Of a stretch of 64,000 nucleotides of DNA, positions 44,445 to 53,251 are shown piece by piece. The notes under the pieces were generated by a model, which made no database searches, was not told where the DNA came from, and worked only from the letters and a program-made list of their open reading frames with translations. Source of the DNA: Rhodoblastus sphagnicola (GTDB lineage Bacteria > Pseudomonadota > Alphaproteobacteria > Rhizobiales > Beijerinckiaceae); contig NZ_NHSJ01000038.1 of the NCBI RefSeq assembly GCF_002937075.1, forward strand, positions 62,001-126,000, read 5' to 3'. Position 1 is the stretch's first letter, and every line of letters starts with the position of its first letter. The translations under genes and the position numbers were made by a program.

Positions 44445-45683
44445 ATGACCGCTTTGTCTCACCTTCGCGTGCTCGACCTCTCGCGCATACTGGCCGGCCC
44501 CTGGGCCAGCCAGTTTTTGGGCGACCTCGGCGCCGAGGTGTTCAAGATCGAACATCCCAAGGGCGGCGACGACACCCGCGCCTGGGGGCCGCCCTATGCC
44601 AAGACGGCCGACGGCGAGGACAGCGATGTCGCCGCCTATTTCCTCGCAGCCAATCGCAACAAGAAATCCGTCGCGCTCGACATAGCCACGCCCGAGGGAC
44701 AGGACATCATCCGCAAGATGGTCGCCTGCTGCGATGTGCTGATCGAGAATTTCAAGGTCGGCGGCCTGGCGAAGTACGGACTGGATTATGCGAGCCTGTC
44801 GGCGGTCAACCCCCGCATAGTCTATTGTTCGATCACGGGATTCGGCCAGACCGGGCCTTATGCCAAGAGACCGGGCTATGATTTTCTGATTCAGGGGCTG
44901 GGCGGGTTGATGAGCCTGACCGGCCATCCCGACGGCGCGGCCGGCGGCGGCCCGATGAAAGTCGGCGTCGCCCTGACCGATGTGATGACCGGACTCTATG
45001 CCTCCAACGCGATTCTGGCGGCGCTGGCGTGGCGGGAGGTTTCAGGACAGGGCCAGCACATCGACCTCGCTTTGCTCGATGTGCAGGTGGCCTGTCTGGC
45101 CAATCGCGCCTTGAACGAATTGGTCGGCAGCCCCGGACAGGCCCGGTTCGGCAACGCCCATCCGAGCATCGTGCCCTATCAGGATTTTCCCACCGCCGAC
45201 GGCCACATGATCCTCGCGGTCGGCAATGACGGCCAGTTCGCGCGCTTTTGCCAGGAGGCGGGGGAGCCTGCGCTTGCCAGCGAGTCCCGTTTCGCCACCA
45301 ATGCCGCGCGCGTCGCCAACCGGGTGGAGCTGGTGGAAAAGCTGCGCGCGCTCACCGTCGCGCGCACGACAAAGGACTGGATCGCGGCGCTGGAACAGGC
45401 GGGCGTTCCGTGCGGACCGATCAACGGGCTTGGCGAGGTTTTCGCCGACCCGCAGGTGCAGGCGCGCGACATGGCGCGCGAGATGGAGCACGACCGGCTC
45501 GGTTGCGTCCCCACCGTCGCCAATCCCATTCGTATGTCCAAGACGCCGGCGACCTATCGCAGCGCGCCGCCCGAGCTTGGCGCCCACACGCGGGACGTAT
45601 TGGCCGGGTTGAAAATTGTCTCTGACGCCGAAATGGACGATCTGGAGGCGCGGGGCGTGATAGGACGCGGGCGCGCCGACTGA
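44445..45683 (+). CDS. Family III CoA transferase (glutarate activation)
   Basis: A 412-residue CaiB/BaiF-type CoA transferase. LSRILAGPWASQFLGDLGAE lies near 13, RNKKSVALDI near 70, the catalytic aspartate in GYDFLIQGLGGLMSLTG near 145, and the C-terminal domain carries PCGPINGLGEV. The position 4 nt after gcdH strongly suggests that it makes glutaryl-CoA from glutarate using succinyl-CoA or a similar donor, as with SUGCT/GcdG enzymes. Family specificity cannot be read from sequence alone. Confidence 0.87.
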   Translation: MTALSHLRVLDLSRILAGPWASQFLGDLGAEVFKIEHPKGGDDTRAWGPPYAKTADGEDSDVAAYFLAANRNKKSVALDIATPEGQDIIRKMVACCDVLIENFKVGGLAKYGLDYASLSAVNPRIVYCSITGFGQTGPYAKRPGYDFLIQGLGGLMSLTGHPDGAAGGGPMKVGVALTDVMTGLYASNAILAALAWREVSGQGQHIDLALLDVQVACLANRALNELVGSPGQARFGNAHPSIVPYQDFPTADGHMILAVGNDGQFARFCQEAGEPALASESRFATNAARVANRVELVEKLRALTVARTTKDWIAALEQAGVPCGPINGLGEVFADPQVQARDMAREMEHDRLGCVPTVANPIRMSKTPATYRSAPPELGAHTRDVLAGLKIVSDAEMDDLEARGVIGRGRAD

Positions 45684-45714
45684 GGCGGCGCGCGCACGAG
45701 AGGCGGCTCTCGCC

Positions 45715-46233
45715 TCAGAACGGAATGTCGTCGTCGAGCGTGTCCGAGGCGCGGGCGCCGCCCGTCGAACCGCCGGCGCCGCCAAAACCGCCGCCGCCGC
45801 CGCTTTGCTGCGGCGCGCGCTGCATCGGCGAGGAGCGGCCAAAGCTTTCGCCGCCGCCATAGCCTTCGTCGGAGCCGCGGTTGCGGCTGTCGAGCAGGGT
45901 CAGTTCGCCGCGGAAGCGCTGCAACACCACTTCCGTGGTCTTGCGCTGGTTGCCTTCCTTGTCGGTGAATTCGCGGGTCTGCAACTGGCCCTCGATGTAG
46001 ATCTTCGCGCCCTTCTTGCAATATTGCTCGGCGATCTTGCCGAGGGGCTCGTTGAAGATCACCACATTATGCCATTCGGTGCGGTCCTTGCGCTCGCCGG
46101 TGGCCTTGTCGCGCCAGCTTTCCGTGGTCGCGAGCGAAAAACTCACCACCGGATCGCCATTGCCGGTGCGGCGCACTTCGGGATCGCGCCCGAGATTGCC
46201 GATGAGAATGACTTTGTTGACGCTTCCCGACAT
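45715..46233 (-). CDS. ssb: Single-stranded DNA-binding protein
   Basis: A 172-residue SSB. The OB fold covers about 1-115: SVNKVILIGNLGRDPEVRRT, VVSFSLATTESWRDK, WHNVVIFNEPLGKIAEQYC. A glycine-rich linker follows, and the acidic tip DDDIPF recruits partner proteins. It acts in replication, repair and recombination. It is divergent from uvrA, with an SOS box between them. Confidence 0.96.
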   Translation of the reverse strand: MSGSVNKVILIGNLGRDPEVRRTGNGDPVVSFSLATTESWRDKATGERKDRTEWHNVVIFNEPLGKIAEQYCKKGAKIYIEGQLQTREFTDKEGNQRKTTEVVLQRFRGELTLLDSRNRGSDEGYGGGESFGRSSPMQRAPQQSGGGGGFGGAGGSTGGARASDTLDDDIPF

Positions 46234-46364
46234 GTTGTTTTCCTCACTCGCGAGCGGCGCATCTTAAACGGATCGCGGCGCTGGCGCGCGTCCGGTTTTG
46301 AATTGTCCACAGCGGCCATGGCTTATGCGCCGCCGACCGAAGGCGCGCCGCGGCCACCGCTAAT

Positions 46365-46379
46365 GTTCTTTTTATGTTC
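46365..46379. promoter_or_regulatory. LexA (SOS) box between ssb and uvrA
   Basis: GTTC, seven bases, GTTC: the direct-repeat form recognised by alphaproteobacterial LexA. It lies between ssb and uvrA, the classic target pair, 143 nt upstream of uvrA and 132 nt upstream of ssb. Very probably a genuine site. Confidence 0.8.
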
Positions 46380-46521
46380 TAGCAAGGCGGCGCGGAATGT
46401 GCAAGAAACAACCGCCGCGCCGCCGCGGATGGCCGGGACGAACCCGGCGTGACGGTGTCCGGGCGGGTGGAAAAAACGGCCGCGTGGGTTACATACACCG
46501 CGATGACTCGTGGAAGCTGAG

Positions 46522-49491
46522 ATGGATCAGACGTCGAAAAAGAAGCCGCCCGCCCGCAAACCCAAGCCGGGCTCCGCCCCGGCCGAAACGCCGGAACAGG
46601 TCGAAACCCCTGAACAGGTGGCCTTGCGCATCGGCGAGGGCCGGGTGATCACGCTGCGCGGCGCGCGCGAGCACAATCTGAAGAATGTCAGTCTGACCAT
46701 TCCCCGCGACAAACTGGTGGTGTTCACCGGCCTGTCGGGCTCGGGCAAGTCCTCGCTGGCGTTCGACACCATTTATGCCGAGGGCCAGCGGCGCTATGTC
46801 GAGAGCCTGTCGGCTTACGCGCGGCAATTCCTGGAAATGATGCAGAAGCCGGACGTCGATCATATCGACGGGCTGTCGCCGGCCATTTCCATCGAGCAGA
46901 AGACCACGTCGAAAAACCCGCGCTCCACCGTGGGCACGGTGACGGAAATCCACGATTACATGCGCCTGCTATGGGCGCGCGCCGGCATTCCCTATTCGCC
47001 GGCGACCGGCCTGCCGATCGAGAGCCAGACGGTCAGCCAGATGGTGGACCGCGTGCTGGCCCTGCCCGAGCGTTCCAGGCTTTTCCTGCTGGCGCCGGTG
47101 GTGCGCGGGCGCAAGGGCGAATATCGCAAGGAAATCGCCGAATTTTTGAAGCGCGGCTTTCAGCGCGTGAAAATCGACGGCGCTTTTTACGACATCGCCG
47201 ACGCCCCCGCGCTGGACAAGAAACTCAAGCACGACATCGACGTGGTGGTGGACCGCCTCATCGTGCGGCCCGACATTTCCGCCCGGCTGGCCGAAAGTTT
47301 TGAGACCGCGCTGGAGCTGGCCGACGGCATCGCCGTGGTGGAATTCGCCGACACCGAGGGCGAGGCCAAGCCCCCCATCCTGTTTTCGTCGAAATTTTGC
47401 TGTCCGGTGTCCGGCTTTTCCATTCCCGAGATCGAGCCGCGTCTGTTTTCCTTCAACAATCCGTTTGGCGCCTGTCCGAAATGCGGCGGCATCGGCTTTG
47501 AGCAGAAGGTGGACGCCGAGCTGATCGTGCCCAATCCCGAGTTGACCTTGAAGAAAGGCGCCATCGCGCCCTGGGCCAAGTCGCCGTCGCCCTATTACGG
47601 GCAGACGCTGGAGGCTTTGGGCCGCGCGTTCAAGTTCCGGGTCGAGGACCGCTGGTCGAAACTTTCAGCCGTCGCGAAAGAGATGATTCTTTACGGCACC
47701 GGCGAGCAGGAAATCCTGTTCCAATATTCCGACGGCAGCCGCAGCTATGAGGTGAAAAAGCCGTTTGAAGGCGTGATCCGCAATCTGGAGCGGCGGATCG
47801 TCGAGACCGAAAGCGATTGGGTGCGCGAGGAAATCGGCCGCTATACGACGGCCAAACCCTGTGACGCCTGTTCCGGCTTCCGGCTCAAGCCGGAGGCGCT
47901 GGCGGTCAAGATCGACCATCGGCACATCGCCGAAATCTCCGAGCTTTCGGTGCGCGATGCGCAGAAATTCTTCGCGGGACTGCCGGAAAAGCTCGATTCC
48001 AAGCGCAACGAGATCGCCGGCCGCATTTTGCGCGAGATCGACGAGCGGCTGAAATTTCTGGTGGACGTGGGGCTGGATTATCTCACTTTGTCGCGCAATT
48101 CCGGCACGCTTTCGGGTGGCGAGAGCCAGCGCATCCGGTTGGCATCGCAGATCGGCTCCGGGCTGACCGGCGTGCTTTACGTGCTGGACGAGCCGTCCAT
48201 CGGGCTGCACCAGCGCGACAACGCCCGACTGTTGGAGACGCTGAAGCGTCTGCGCGACCTCGGCAATTCCGTGATCGTGGTCGAGCATGACGAGGACGCC
48301 ATCCTTCTCGCCGATTATGTCGTCGATGTCGGGCCGGGCGCGGGCGTGCATGGCGGCAAGATCGTGGCGCAGGGCACGCCGGCGCAGATCATGGCCGACC
48401 CGAATTCGCTGACCGGCGACTATCTGACCGGCCGCAAGCAGGTGGCGACGCCGAAAACGCGGCGCAAGCCGGACCCCGAACGCATGCTGAAGCTTTTCGG
48501 CGCGCGCGGCAACAATTTGCGCAATGTCGATGTCGAGATCCCGCTCGGCCTGTTCACCTGCGTCACCGGGGTGTCCGGCGGCGGCAAGTCCACGTTGATC
48601 ATCGACACGCTGTACAAGGCGGTGGCGCGGCGGCTCAATGGCGCGATGGAGCGTCCGGCGCCATTCGACGCGCTGGAGGGGCTGGATCTGATCGACAAGG
48701 TGATCGACATCGACCAGTCGCCGATCGGCCGCACGCCGCGCTCCAATCCCGCCACCTATATCGGCGCGTTCACCCCCATCCGCGACTGGTTCGCCAACCT
48801 GCCGGAGGCCAAGACGCGCGGCTACGGTCCGGGCCGGTTCTCCTTCAACGTCAAGGGTGGGCGCTGCGAGGCCTGCCAGGGCGATGGCGTCATCAAGATC
48901 GAGATGCACTTCCTGCCCGACGTCTATGTCACCTGCGATGTCTGCAAGGGCAAGCGTTACGATCGGGAAACATTGGAAGTTCGCTATAAAGACAAGAGCA
49001 TAGCCGATGTTCTTGACATGACGGTGGAGGAGGCCGGCGAACTGTTCAAGGCCGTGCCCTCGATCCGCGACAAGATGACGACGCTGGCGCGGGTCGGACT
49101 TGATTATGTCAAGGTCGGTCAGCAGGCGACCACGCTGTCCGGCGGCGAGGCGCAACGGGTCAAGCTGTCGAAGGAATTGTCGCGGCGCTCGACCGGCCGC
49201 ACGCTCTACATTCTCGATGAGCCGACAACCGGCTTGCATTTCCACGATGTAAGCAAGCTGCTTGAAGTTCTGCATGAACTGGTTGAACAGGGCAACAGCG
49301 TGGTGGTGATCGAGCACAATCTCGATGTGGTGAAGACGGCGGACTGGGTGATCGACCTGGGGCCGGAGGGCGGCGACGGTGGCGGAACCATTGTCGCGCA
49401 GGGAACGCCGGAGGCGATCATGAAGGCCAAGGCCTCGCACACCGGGCTTTTCCTGAAGCAGGCGCAGCAGCGACGCCCGGCGTCGTCATGA
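46522..49491 (+). CDS. uvrA: Excinuclease ABC subunit A
   Basis: A 989-residue DNA damage sensor ATPase. The first Walker A is [20 protein letters not shown] near 77, and the signature is [19 protein letters not shown] near 530. The second ATPase half has [17 protein letters not shown] near 688 and [19 protein letters not shown] near 872. The first zinc site is altered: [19 protein letters not shown] followed by ACPKCGG lacks the usual first CxxC, as in other alphaproteobacterial UvrA as remembered. The second zinc site, [16 protein letters not shown] and [14 protein letters not shown], is intact. The ATG at 46522 is preferred to a GTG four codons upstream. It is SOS-controlled. Confidence 0.95.
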   Translation: MDQTSKKKPPARKPKPGSAPAETPEQVETPEQVALRIGEGRVITLRGAREHNLKNVSLTIPRDKLVVFTGLSGSGKSSLAFDTIYAEGQRRYVESLSAYARQFLEMMQKPDVDHIDGLSPAISIEQKTTSKNPRSTVGTVTEIHDYMRLLWARAGIPYSPATGLPIESQTVSQMVDRVLALPERSRLFLLAPVVRGRKGEYRKEIAEFLKRGFQRVKIDGAFYDIADAPALDKKLKHDIDVVVDRLIVRPDISARLAESFETALELADGIAVVEFADTEGEAKPPILFSSKFCCPVSGFSIPEIEPRLFSFNNPFGACPKCGGIGFEQKVDAELIVPNPELTLKKGAIAPWAKSPSPYYGQTLEALGRAFKFRVEDRWSKLSAVAKEMILYGTGEQEILFQYSDGSRSYEVKKPFEGVIRNLERRIVETESDWVREEIGRYTTAKPCDACSGFRLKPEALAVKIDHRHIAEISELSVRDAQKFFAGLPEKLDSKRNEIAGRILREIDERLKFLVDVGLDYLTLSRNSGTLSGGESQRIRLASQIGSGLTGVLYVLDEPSIGLHQRDNARLLETLKRLRDLGNSVIVVEHDEDAILLADYVVDVGPGAGVHGGKIVAQGTPAQIMADPNSLTGDYLTGRKQVATPKTRRKPDPERMLKLFGARGNNLRNVDVEIPLGLFTCVTGVSGGGKSTLIIDTLYKAVARRLNGAMERPAPFDALEGLDLIDKVIDIDQSPIGRTPRSNPATYIGAFTPIRDWFANLPEAKTRGYGPGRFSFNVKGGRCEACQGDGVIKIEMHFLPDVYVTCDVCKGKRYDRETLEVRYKDKSIADVLDMTVEEAGELFKAVPSIRDKMTTLARVGLDYVKVGQQATTLSGGEAQRVKLSKELSRRSTGRTLYILDEPTTGLHFHDVSKLLEVLHELVEQGNSVVVIEHNLDVVKTADWVIDLGPEGGDGGGTIVAQGTPEAIMKAKASHTGLFLKQAQQRRPASS

Positions 49492-49641
49492 TACCGTCGG
49501 CATTTCGGCCTATGACTGTCTGTTGAAAGTCCGTGCTGGAAACAAGCCCCTGGCGCAGCGCCATCATTATGCGCCTGACGCAATGCTGCGTTGCAAAAAA
49601 TTGGGGTTTCAAAACCGTTCACATCCAATCAATATCTCATG

Positions 49642-49745
49642 ACCGAACGAGATGACGTTCGGGAAAGTTCTCCCCGCAGACGGGTGCGGACACGTCCCCC
49701 GTTTGCAGATACGCCCGCCGGTTCCTCCCCCCGGCGGGCGTTTTC
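49642..49745 (+). ncRNA. Candidate trans-acting small RNA with three hairpins
   Basis: Between uvrA and the Mla operon the plus strand encodes three hairpins in about 105 nt. Hairpin 1 is CCGAACG/CGTTCGG (49643-49662). Hairpin 2 is GCAGACGGG/CCCGTTTGC with one G-U (49676-49706). Hairpin 3 is the perfect CGCCCGCCGG/CCGGCGGGCG (49712-49740), followed by TTTT. The loop of hairpin 3 (TTCCTCCCC) and the linker before hairpin 2 (CTCCCC) are anti-Shine-Dalgarno-like, as in several alphaproteobacterial small RNAs. CAATAT at 49630 could be the -10. It could instead just be the uvrA terminator with chance stems. Confidence 0.4.
49712..49744 (+). terminator. Intrinsic terminator after uvrA
   Basis: A perfect 10-bp GC-rich stem (49712-49721 with 49731-49740) with a 9-nt loop is followed by TTTT. 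It lies 220 nt after the uvrA stop and is the third hairpin of the small RNA candidate. It may end both transcripts. Confidence 0.75.
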
Positions 49746-49775
49746 GCTTTCATCCGCGAGACTTGAGATCGGCGT

Positions 49776-50309
49776 TCAGCGAGACGCGACCGTCCAGCGC
49801 GCGAGATCGGCGAGCACGCGGGAGAAAGCGCGGTCGAGCGCCTGGGCCGGCTCCGCGCCGGAAATTTCGCCAATCGGTTCACGCGCGGAAAAAACGCGCG
49901 CAGCGCCTGAAAGCTGTGCTTCCAACTCCACCAAAACCTCGCGCCGCACGGAATCCACTTCAAAACGCCGGATCGAGACGCGCAACCGCGCGGCGGCCGA
50001 GTCTTCGACGCGCCAGCCCGCGTTTTCGAGACTTTGCGTGACGCGGCTTTGCGCCAGGCGCGGCAGGGTCTCCGCCCATTGCGCGCCGCCGAGGCGTTCC
50101 AAACCGTTCGCCGTGCGGATCACGATCACATCGCCGTCGAGCGGCGGTTCGGCGCTCGCCTCAACCGCCAGGGCTCCGTGCGCCAAGGCTCCGTGCGCCA
50201 GGGTTCCGCGCGCGGATAAAGCCGGGGCGGCGGCGCTGAGATCGTAGGCTTTCGGCGTCACCGCGCAACCGGCGAGCGCAAGGGCGAGAATAAGAAGGAG
50301 GGAGCGCAT
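49776..50309 (-). CDS. ABC-type transport auxiliary lipoprotein
   Basis: A 177-residue outer- or inner-membrane-anchored lipoprotein of the ABC_trans_aux family (PqiC-like). The signal ends in a lipobox LALAGC at about residue 15. WAETLPRLAQSRVTQSLENA near 78 is the characteristic helix. It is the last gene of the operon mlaE-mlaF-mlaD-lipoprotein on the minus strand, starting 4 nt after mlaD. It probably connects the MCE protein to the outer membrane in lipid transport. A 15-bp tandem DNA repeat encodes repeated LAHGA units at about residues 36-50. Confidence 0.8.
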   Translation of the reverse strand: MRSLLLILALALAGCAVTPKAYDLSAAAPALSARGTLAHGALAHGALAVEASAEPPLDGDVIVIRTANGLERLGGAQWAETLPRLAQSRVTQSLENAGWRVEDSAAARLRVSIRRFEVDSVRREVLVELEAQLSGAARVFSAREPIGEISGAEPAQALDRAFSRVLADLARWTVASR

Positions 50310-50313
50310 CACG

Positions 50314-51210
50314 TCATCGTCCCTGATATTCCGGCAGCGCCTGTTTCGGGCCGAACAGCAGGCTCTGCGGATCCTTGTCGAGGCGCCGCGCCGCCCGGTC
50401 CACGCTTTCGAGCGTGCGGCGGCCATCGATGGCGAGGTTTTCGTATTGTTTCAGGCCGGTTTTGGAAAATTCGGTGAGATTGTCCGCCAGTTTCTTGATC
50501 GAACGCGCCGCCTCGGCCACATCGGCGATCACCGTCTTGCCGCTGCCCGAGCCCAGCAGGCCGTTGAGCTTGATCACGGCGGAATCGGCGTTGCCGAGGA
50601 TGGAGCGCATTTTTTCCGGATCGACGGCTTCGAGCGCCTTGCGCACGCCGTCGGCGGCTTCGGCCAGGGTTCCCGTCAGCGCCTCGATGTTTTTCGCGGT
50701 CGCGGTCAAGGTTCCGGAATTGGCCTCGACCAGTTTGTTGGCCTTGTCGAGGAAGTCGTCGGCCTTGCCGGCGAGTCTTTGCGCCGCGATCATCAGGTCC
50801 TGGAATTGCGAGGGCGCGGCGTCGATCACGGCGCCGTCGGGCAGGGCCTCCGCATCCCTGGAGCCGCCGAGCAGGGCCAGCGAGGCGACGCCGGTGAGGC
50901 CGCCCATTTCGAGTTGCGCCTTGGTGTCAACCTTGACCGGCGTGCGCGCGTCGATCTCGATCCGCGCGTAAACCTTGGTCGGATCGTCCGGGCGCAGGCC
51001 GAGATCGCGCACCTCGCCGACACGAAGGCCGTTGAACAGGACGTAGCCGCCGATCGACAGGCCGGAGACCGAGCCGGAGAAATTGACCTGATAGGTCTTG
51101 TGGACCGTGGTCTTGCCGGTGGTGGAGAACCACCAGGCGAAGCCGAAGCCGCCGAGGATCACGACAAGCGTGAACAGGCCGATCAGCGCATAATTGGCGC
51201 GCGTTTCCAT
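50314..51210 (-). CDS. mlaD: MCE/MlaD family lipid-binding protein
   Basis: A 298-residue protein with one N-terminal membrane helix (about 7-27, ALIGLFTLVVILGGFGFAW), an MCE domain (about 38-115: VNFSGSVSGLSIGGYVLFNG, VGEVRDLGL) and a long helical tail rich in Ala/Lys/Asp (about 140-260), probably coiled coil. It forms the periplasmic lipid channel of an Mla-type transporter. The ATG at 51210 is chosen for its spacing from GGGAGC; it lies 22 nt from the ATPase stop. Direction of lipid movement is not shown by sequence. Confidence 0.85.
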   Translation of the reverse strand: METRANYALIGLFTLVVILGGFGFAWWFSTTGKTTVHKTYQVNFSGSVSGLSIGGYVLFNGLRVGEVRDLGLRPDDPTKVYARIEIDARTPVKVDTKAQLEMGGLTGVASLALLGGSRDAEALPDGAVIDAAPSQFQDLMIAAQRLAGKADDFLDKANKLVEANSGTLTATAKNIEALTGTLAEAADGVRKALEAVDPEKMRSILGNADSAVIKLNGLLGSGSGKTVIADVAEAARSIKKLADNLTEFSKTGLKQYENLAIDGRRTLESVDRAARRLDKDPQSLLFGPKQALPEYQGR

Positions 51211-51232
51211 GCGCATGTGCTCCCATGGCCGT

Positions 51233-52018
51233 TCATGCCGGCGCCATCTCGTTCGGCGAACGAATCGCCCTGGCCCTTTTGCCATGGAAATAGGCGCGCA
51301 ACCAAGGGTGGTCGGATGCGAGCATGGCTTCGAGCGGGCCGTGGGCGATCACCTTGCCGTCGGCCAGCGCCGCGATTGTGTCGCATATTGAATAAAGACT
51401 GTCGAGGTCGTGGGTGACCATGAACACGGTCAGCCCCAATGTTTTCCGCAAGGTAGCGATCAGGTCGTCGAAATCGGCGGCGCCGATCGGATCGAGGCCG
51501 GAGGTCGGCTCGTCGAGGAACAGCAGTTCGGGGTCGAGCGCCAAGGCCCGCGCCAGCGCCGCGCGCTTGACCATGCCGCCGGACAATTGCGAGGGAAACT
51601 TGTCGGCCGCGTCCGGCGGCAGCCCCACCAGCTTCAGTTTCAGGCCCGCCAACTCGTCCATCAGCTTTTGCGACAGTTTTAGATATTCCCGCATCGGCGC
51701 CTGGATGTTCTGCTTCACCGTCAGGCTGGAGAACAGGGCGCCGCCCTGGAACATCACGCCCCAGCGCCGCTCCAGCGCGCGGTGGCTCGCGGGCGCCATC
51801 TTGTCGATGTCCTCGCCAAAAACCTCGATGACGCCGGCCTGTTTGGCGTTGAGGCCGAGAATGGCGCGGGTCAGCACGGACTTGCCCTGGCCGGAGCCGC
51901 CGACAAAACCCAGAACCTCGCCCGGCGCGACGTCGAGATCGAGGCCTTTCAAGATTTTCCGCGCGCCGAACCCCACTTCGAGGCCGCGAACGGAAATGAT
52001 CGGCTCGGCCTCGGTCAT
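51233..52018 (-). CDS. mlaF: Mla-type ABC transporter ATP-binding protein
   Basis: A 261-residue ATPase. Walker A is GGSGQGKSV near 41, the Q-loop is FQGGALFSSLTVKQN near 90, the signature is LSGGMVKRAALARAL near 145, Walker B is LLFLDEPTSGLDPIG near 165 and the switch histidine is MVTHDLDSLY near 200. The SGGM signature and the FQGGALF Q-loop are typical of MlaF/Mkl ATPases. The ATG at 52018 lies 4 nt from the mlaE stop. It powers lipid transport with MlaE. Confidence 0.9.
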   Translation of the reverse strand: MTEAEPIISVRGLEVGFGARKILKGLDLDVAPGEVLGFVGGSGQGKSVLTRAILGLNAKQAGVIEVFGEDIDKMAPASHRALERRWGVMFQGGALFSSLTVKQNIQAPMREYLKLSQKLMDELAGLKLKLVGLPPDAADKFPSQLSGGMVKRAALARALALDPELLFLDEPTSGLDPIGAADFDDLIATLRKTLGLTVFMVTHDLDSLYSICDTIAALADGKVIAHGPLEAMLASDHPWLRAYFHGKRARAIRSPNEMAPA

Positions 52019-52022
52019 GGCG

Positions 52023-53168
52023 TCAATAGCTGATCGAGGCGAAGAAGATGGCGAAAAGTCCATCGAGAAAAATCACCATGAAAATCGAATTGACCACGGA
52101 AGCCGTCACCCTGCGCCCCAGAGATTCAGCCGAGCCTTCCACCCGAAACCCCTCGATCGCCGCGATCATGCCGATCACCAGCGCCATGAACGGCGCCTTG
52201 ATCAGGCCGACGAGGTAAGTGTTCATGCCGATCGCCTGTTGCAGGCGCTCCGCGAACACCTGCGGACTGACACCGTTGTAAAGGTAAGAAGTTACCATTC
52301 CGCCAAACAGGGCGGCCATGTCGCCGATAACGGTCAAGAGCGGCAGGGCGACGACCAGCGCCACCATGCGCGGCAGCACCAGCGCCTCCATCGGAGAAAT
52401 GCCCATCACCCTGAGCGCGTCAACCTCCTCGCGCATTTTCATCGAGCCGAGTTCGGCGGTGATGGCCGATCCGGAGCGGCCGGCGACCATGATCGCGGTG
52501 AGCAGCACGCCCAATTCGCGCAGCACCAGCACGCCGACCATGTCGATGGCATAGGTCGAGGCGCCGAAGCGCGCCAGTTGGAAAATGCCCTGCTGCGCCA
52601 CGATGCAGCCGACCAGGAAATTGATGGTGGCGATGATCGGCACGGCGCGCAGCGCGAAACTATCCAGATGAAACACCATCGAGGTCGGCCGCATGGCCTT
52701 GGGCCAGACCATCACCTTCAATGCGCCGAACGCGAGTTCGCCGAGAAAGGCGACGCCGCGCACGATTTGGTCGGCCATGCCGACACTCCAGGCGCCGAGG
52801 CCGACCAGCAGGGCCATCAGGGCGTTTTCGCGCGGCGCCTTGTCGAGTGCGGCCGGCGCGTAGGCGGCCTCTTTCAGCAAAATGGCCTTTTCCGGGCTGG
52901 CGCCGGCGAATTGCGCCGCGATCCCGGCCGCGGCCATGTGCTGGCGCGCCTTGTCGATCAGCCAGGCGCCGGCGGTGTCCAGCCGGGTTACGCCCGCGAA
53001 ATCGATTTCGGCGTTTTCCGCGCCCGTCGCGGCGAGGCTGAGGTTTTGCGCCGCGCGCTCCAGCGCGCGCGAGGCCGCAATGGTCCAGGCCCCGCGCAAC
53101 ACGACGCGGGCGCTCGACCCAACCCGCTCCACAGAAAAGTCCGGGAGATTTTCCGCCGGCTTTGACAT
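52023..53168 (-). CDS. mlaE: Mla-type ABC permease with N-terminal STAS domain
   Basis: A 381-residue membrane protein. Residues about 10-105 form a STAS-like domain (SARVVLRGAWTIAASRAL, VTRLDTAGAWLIDKARQHM), fused to an MlaE permease (about 130-380: FHLDSFALRAVPIIATINFL, ELGVLLTAIMVAGRSGSAIT, AELGSMKMREEVDALRVMGI). In enteric bacteria the STAS partner is the separate MlaB; here it is fused. The ATG at 53168 opens MSKPAEN. First gene of the minus-strand operon, divergent from the dipeptide epimerase with an 83-nt gap. Confidence 0.9.
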   Translation of the reverse strand: MSKPAENLPDFSVERVGSSARVVLRGAWTIAASRALERAAQNLSLAATGAENAEIDFAGVTRLDTAGAWLIDKARQHMAAAGIAAQFAGASPEKAILLKEAAYAPAALDKAPRENALMALLVGLGAWSVGMADQIVRGVAFLGELAFGALKVMVWPKAMRPTSMVFHLDSFALRAVPIIATINFLVGCIVAQQGIFQLARFGASTYAIDMVGVLVLRELGVLLTAIMVAGRSGSAITAELGSMKMREEVDALRVMGISPMEALVLPRMVALVVALPLLTVIGDMAALFGGMVTSYLYNGVSPQVFAERLQQAIGMNTYLVGLIKAPFMALVIGMIAAIEGFRVEGSAESLGRRVTASVVNSIFMVIFLDGLFAIFFASISY

Positions 53169-53251
53169 TTGCCGCGACTCTGATTTGCTGACCGCAGCTA
53201 GAGATACAACACGCCGCAGCCTTTTGGCAAAGCGGCAGGGATTTGGTTCGC

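Noticed and set aside
47665-49440. Minus-strand frame of 591 codons opposite uvrA
   Set aside because: Mirror frame of a highly conserved gene; no own domains or ribosome site.
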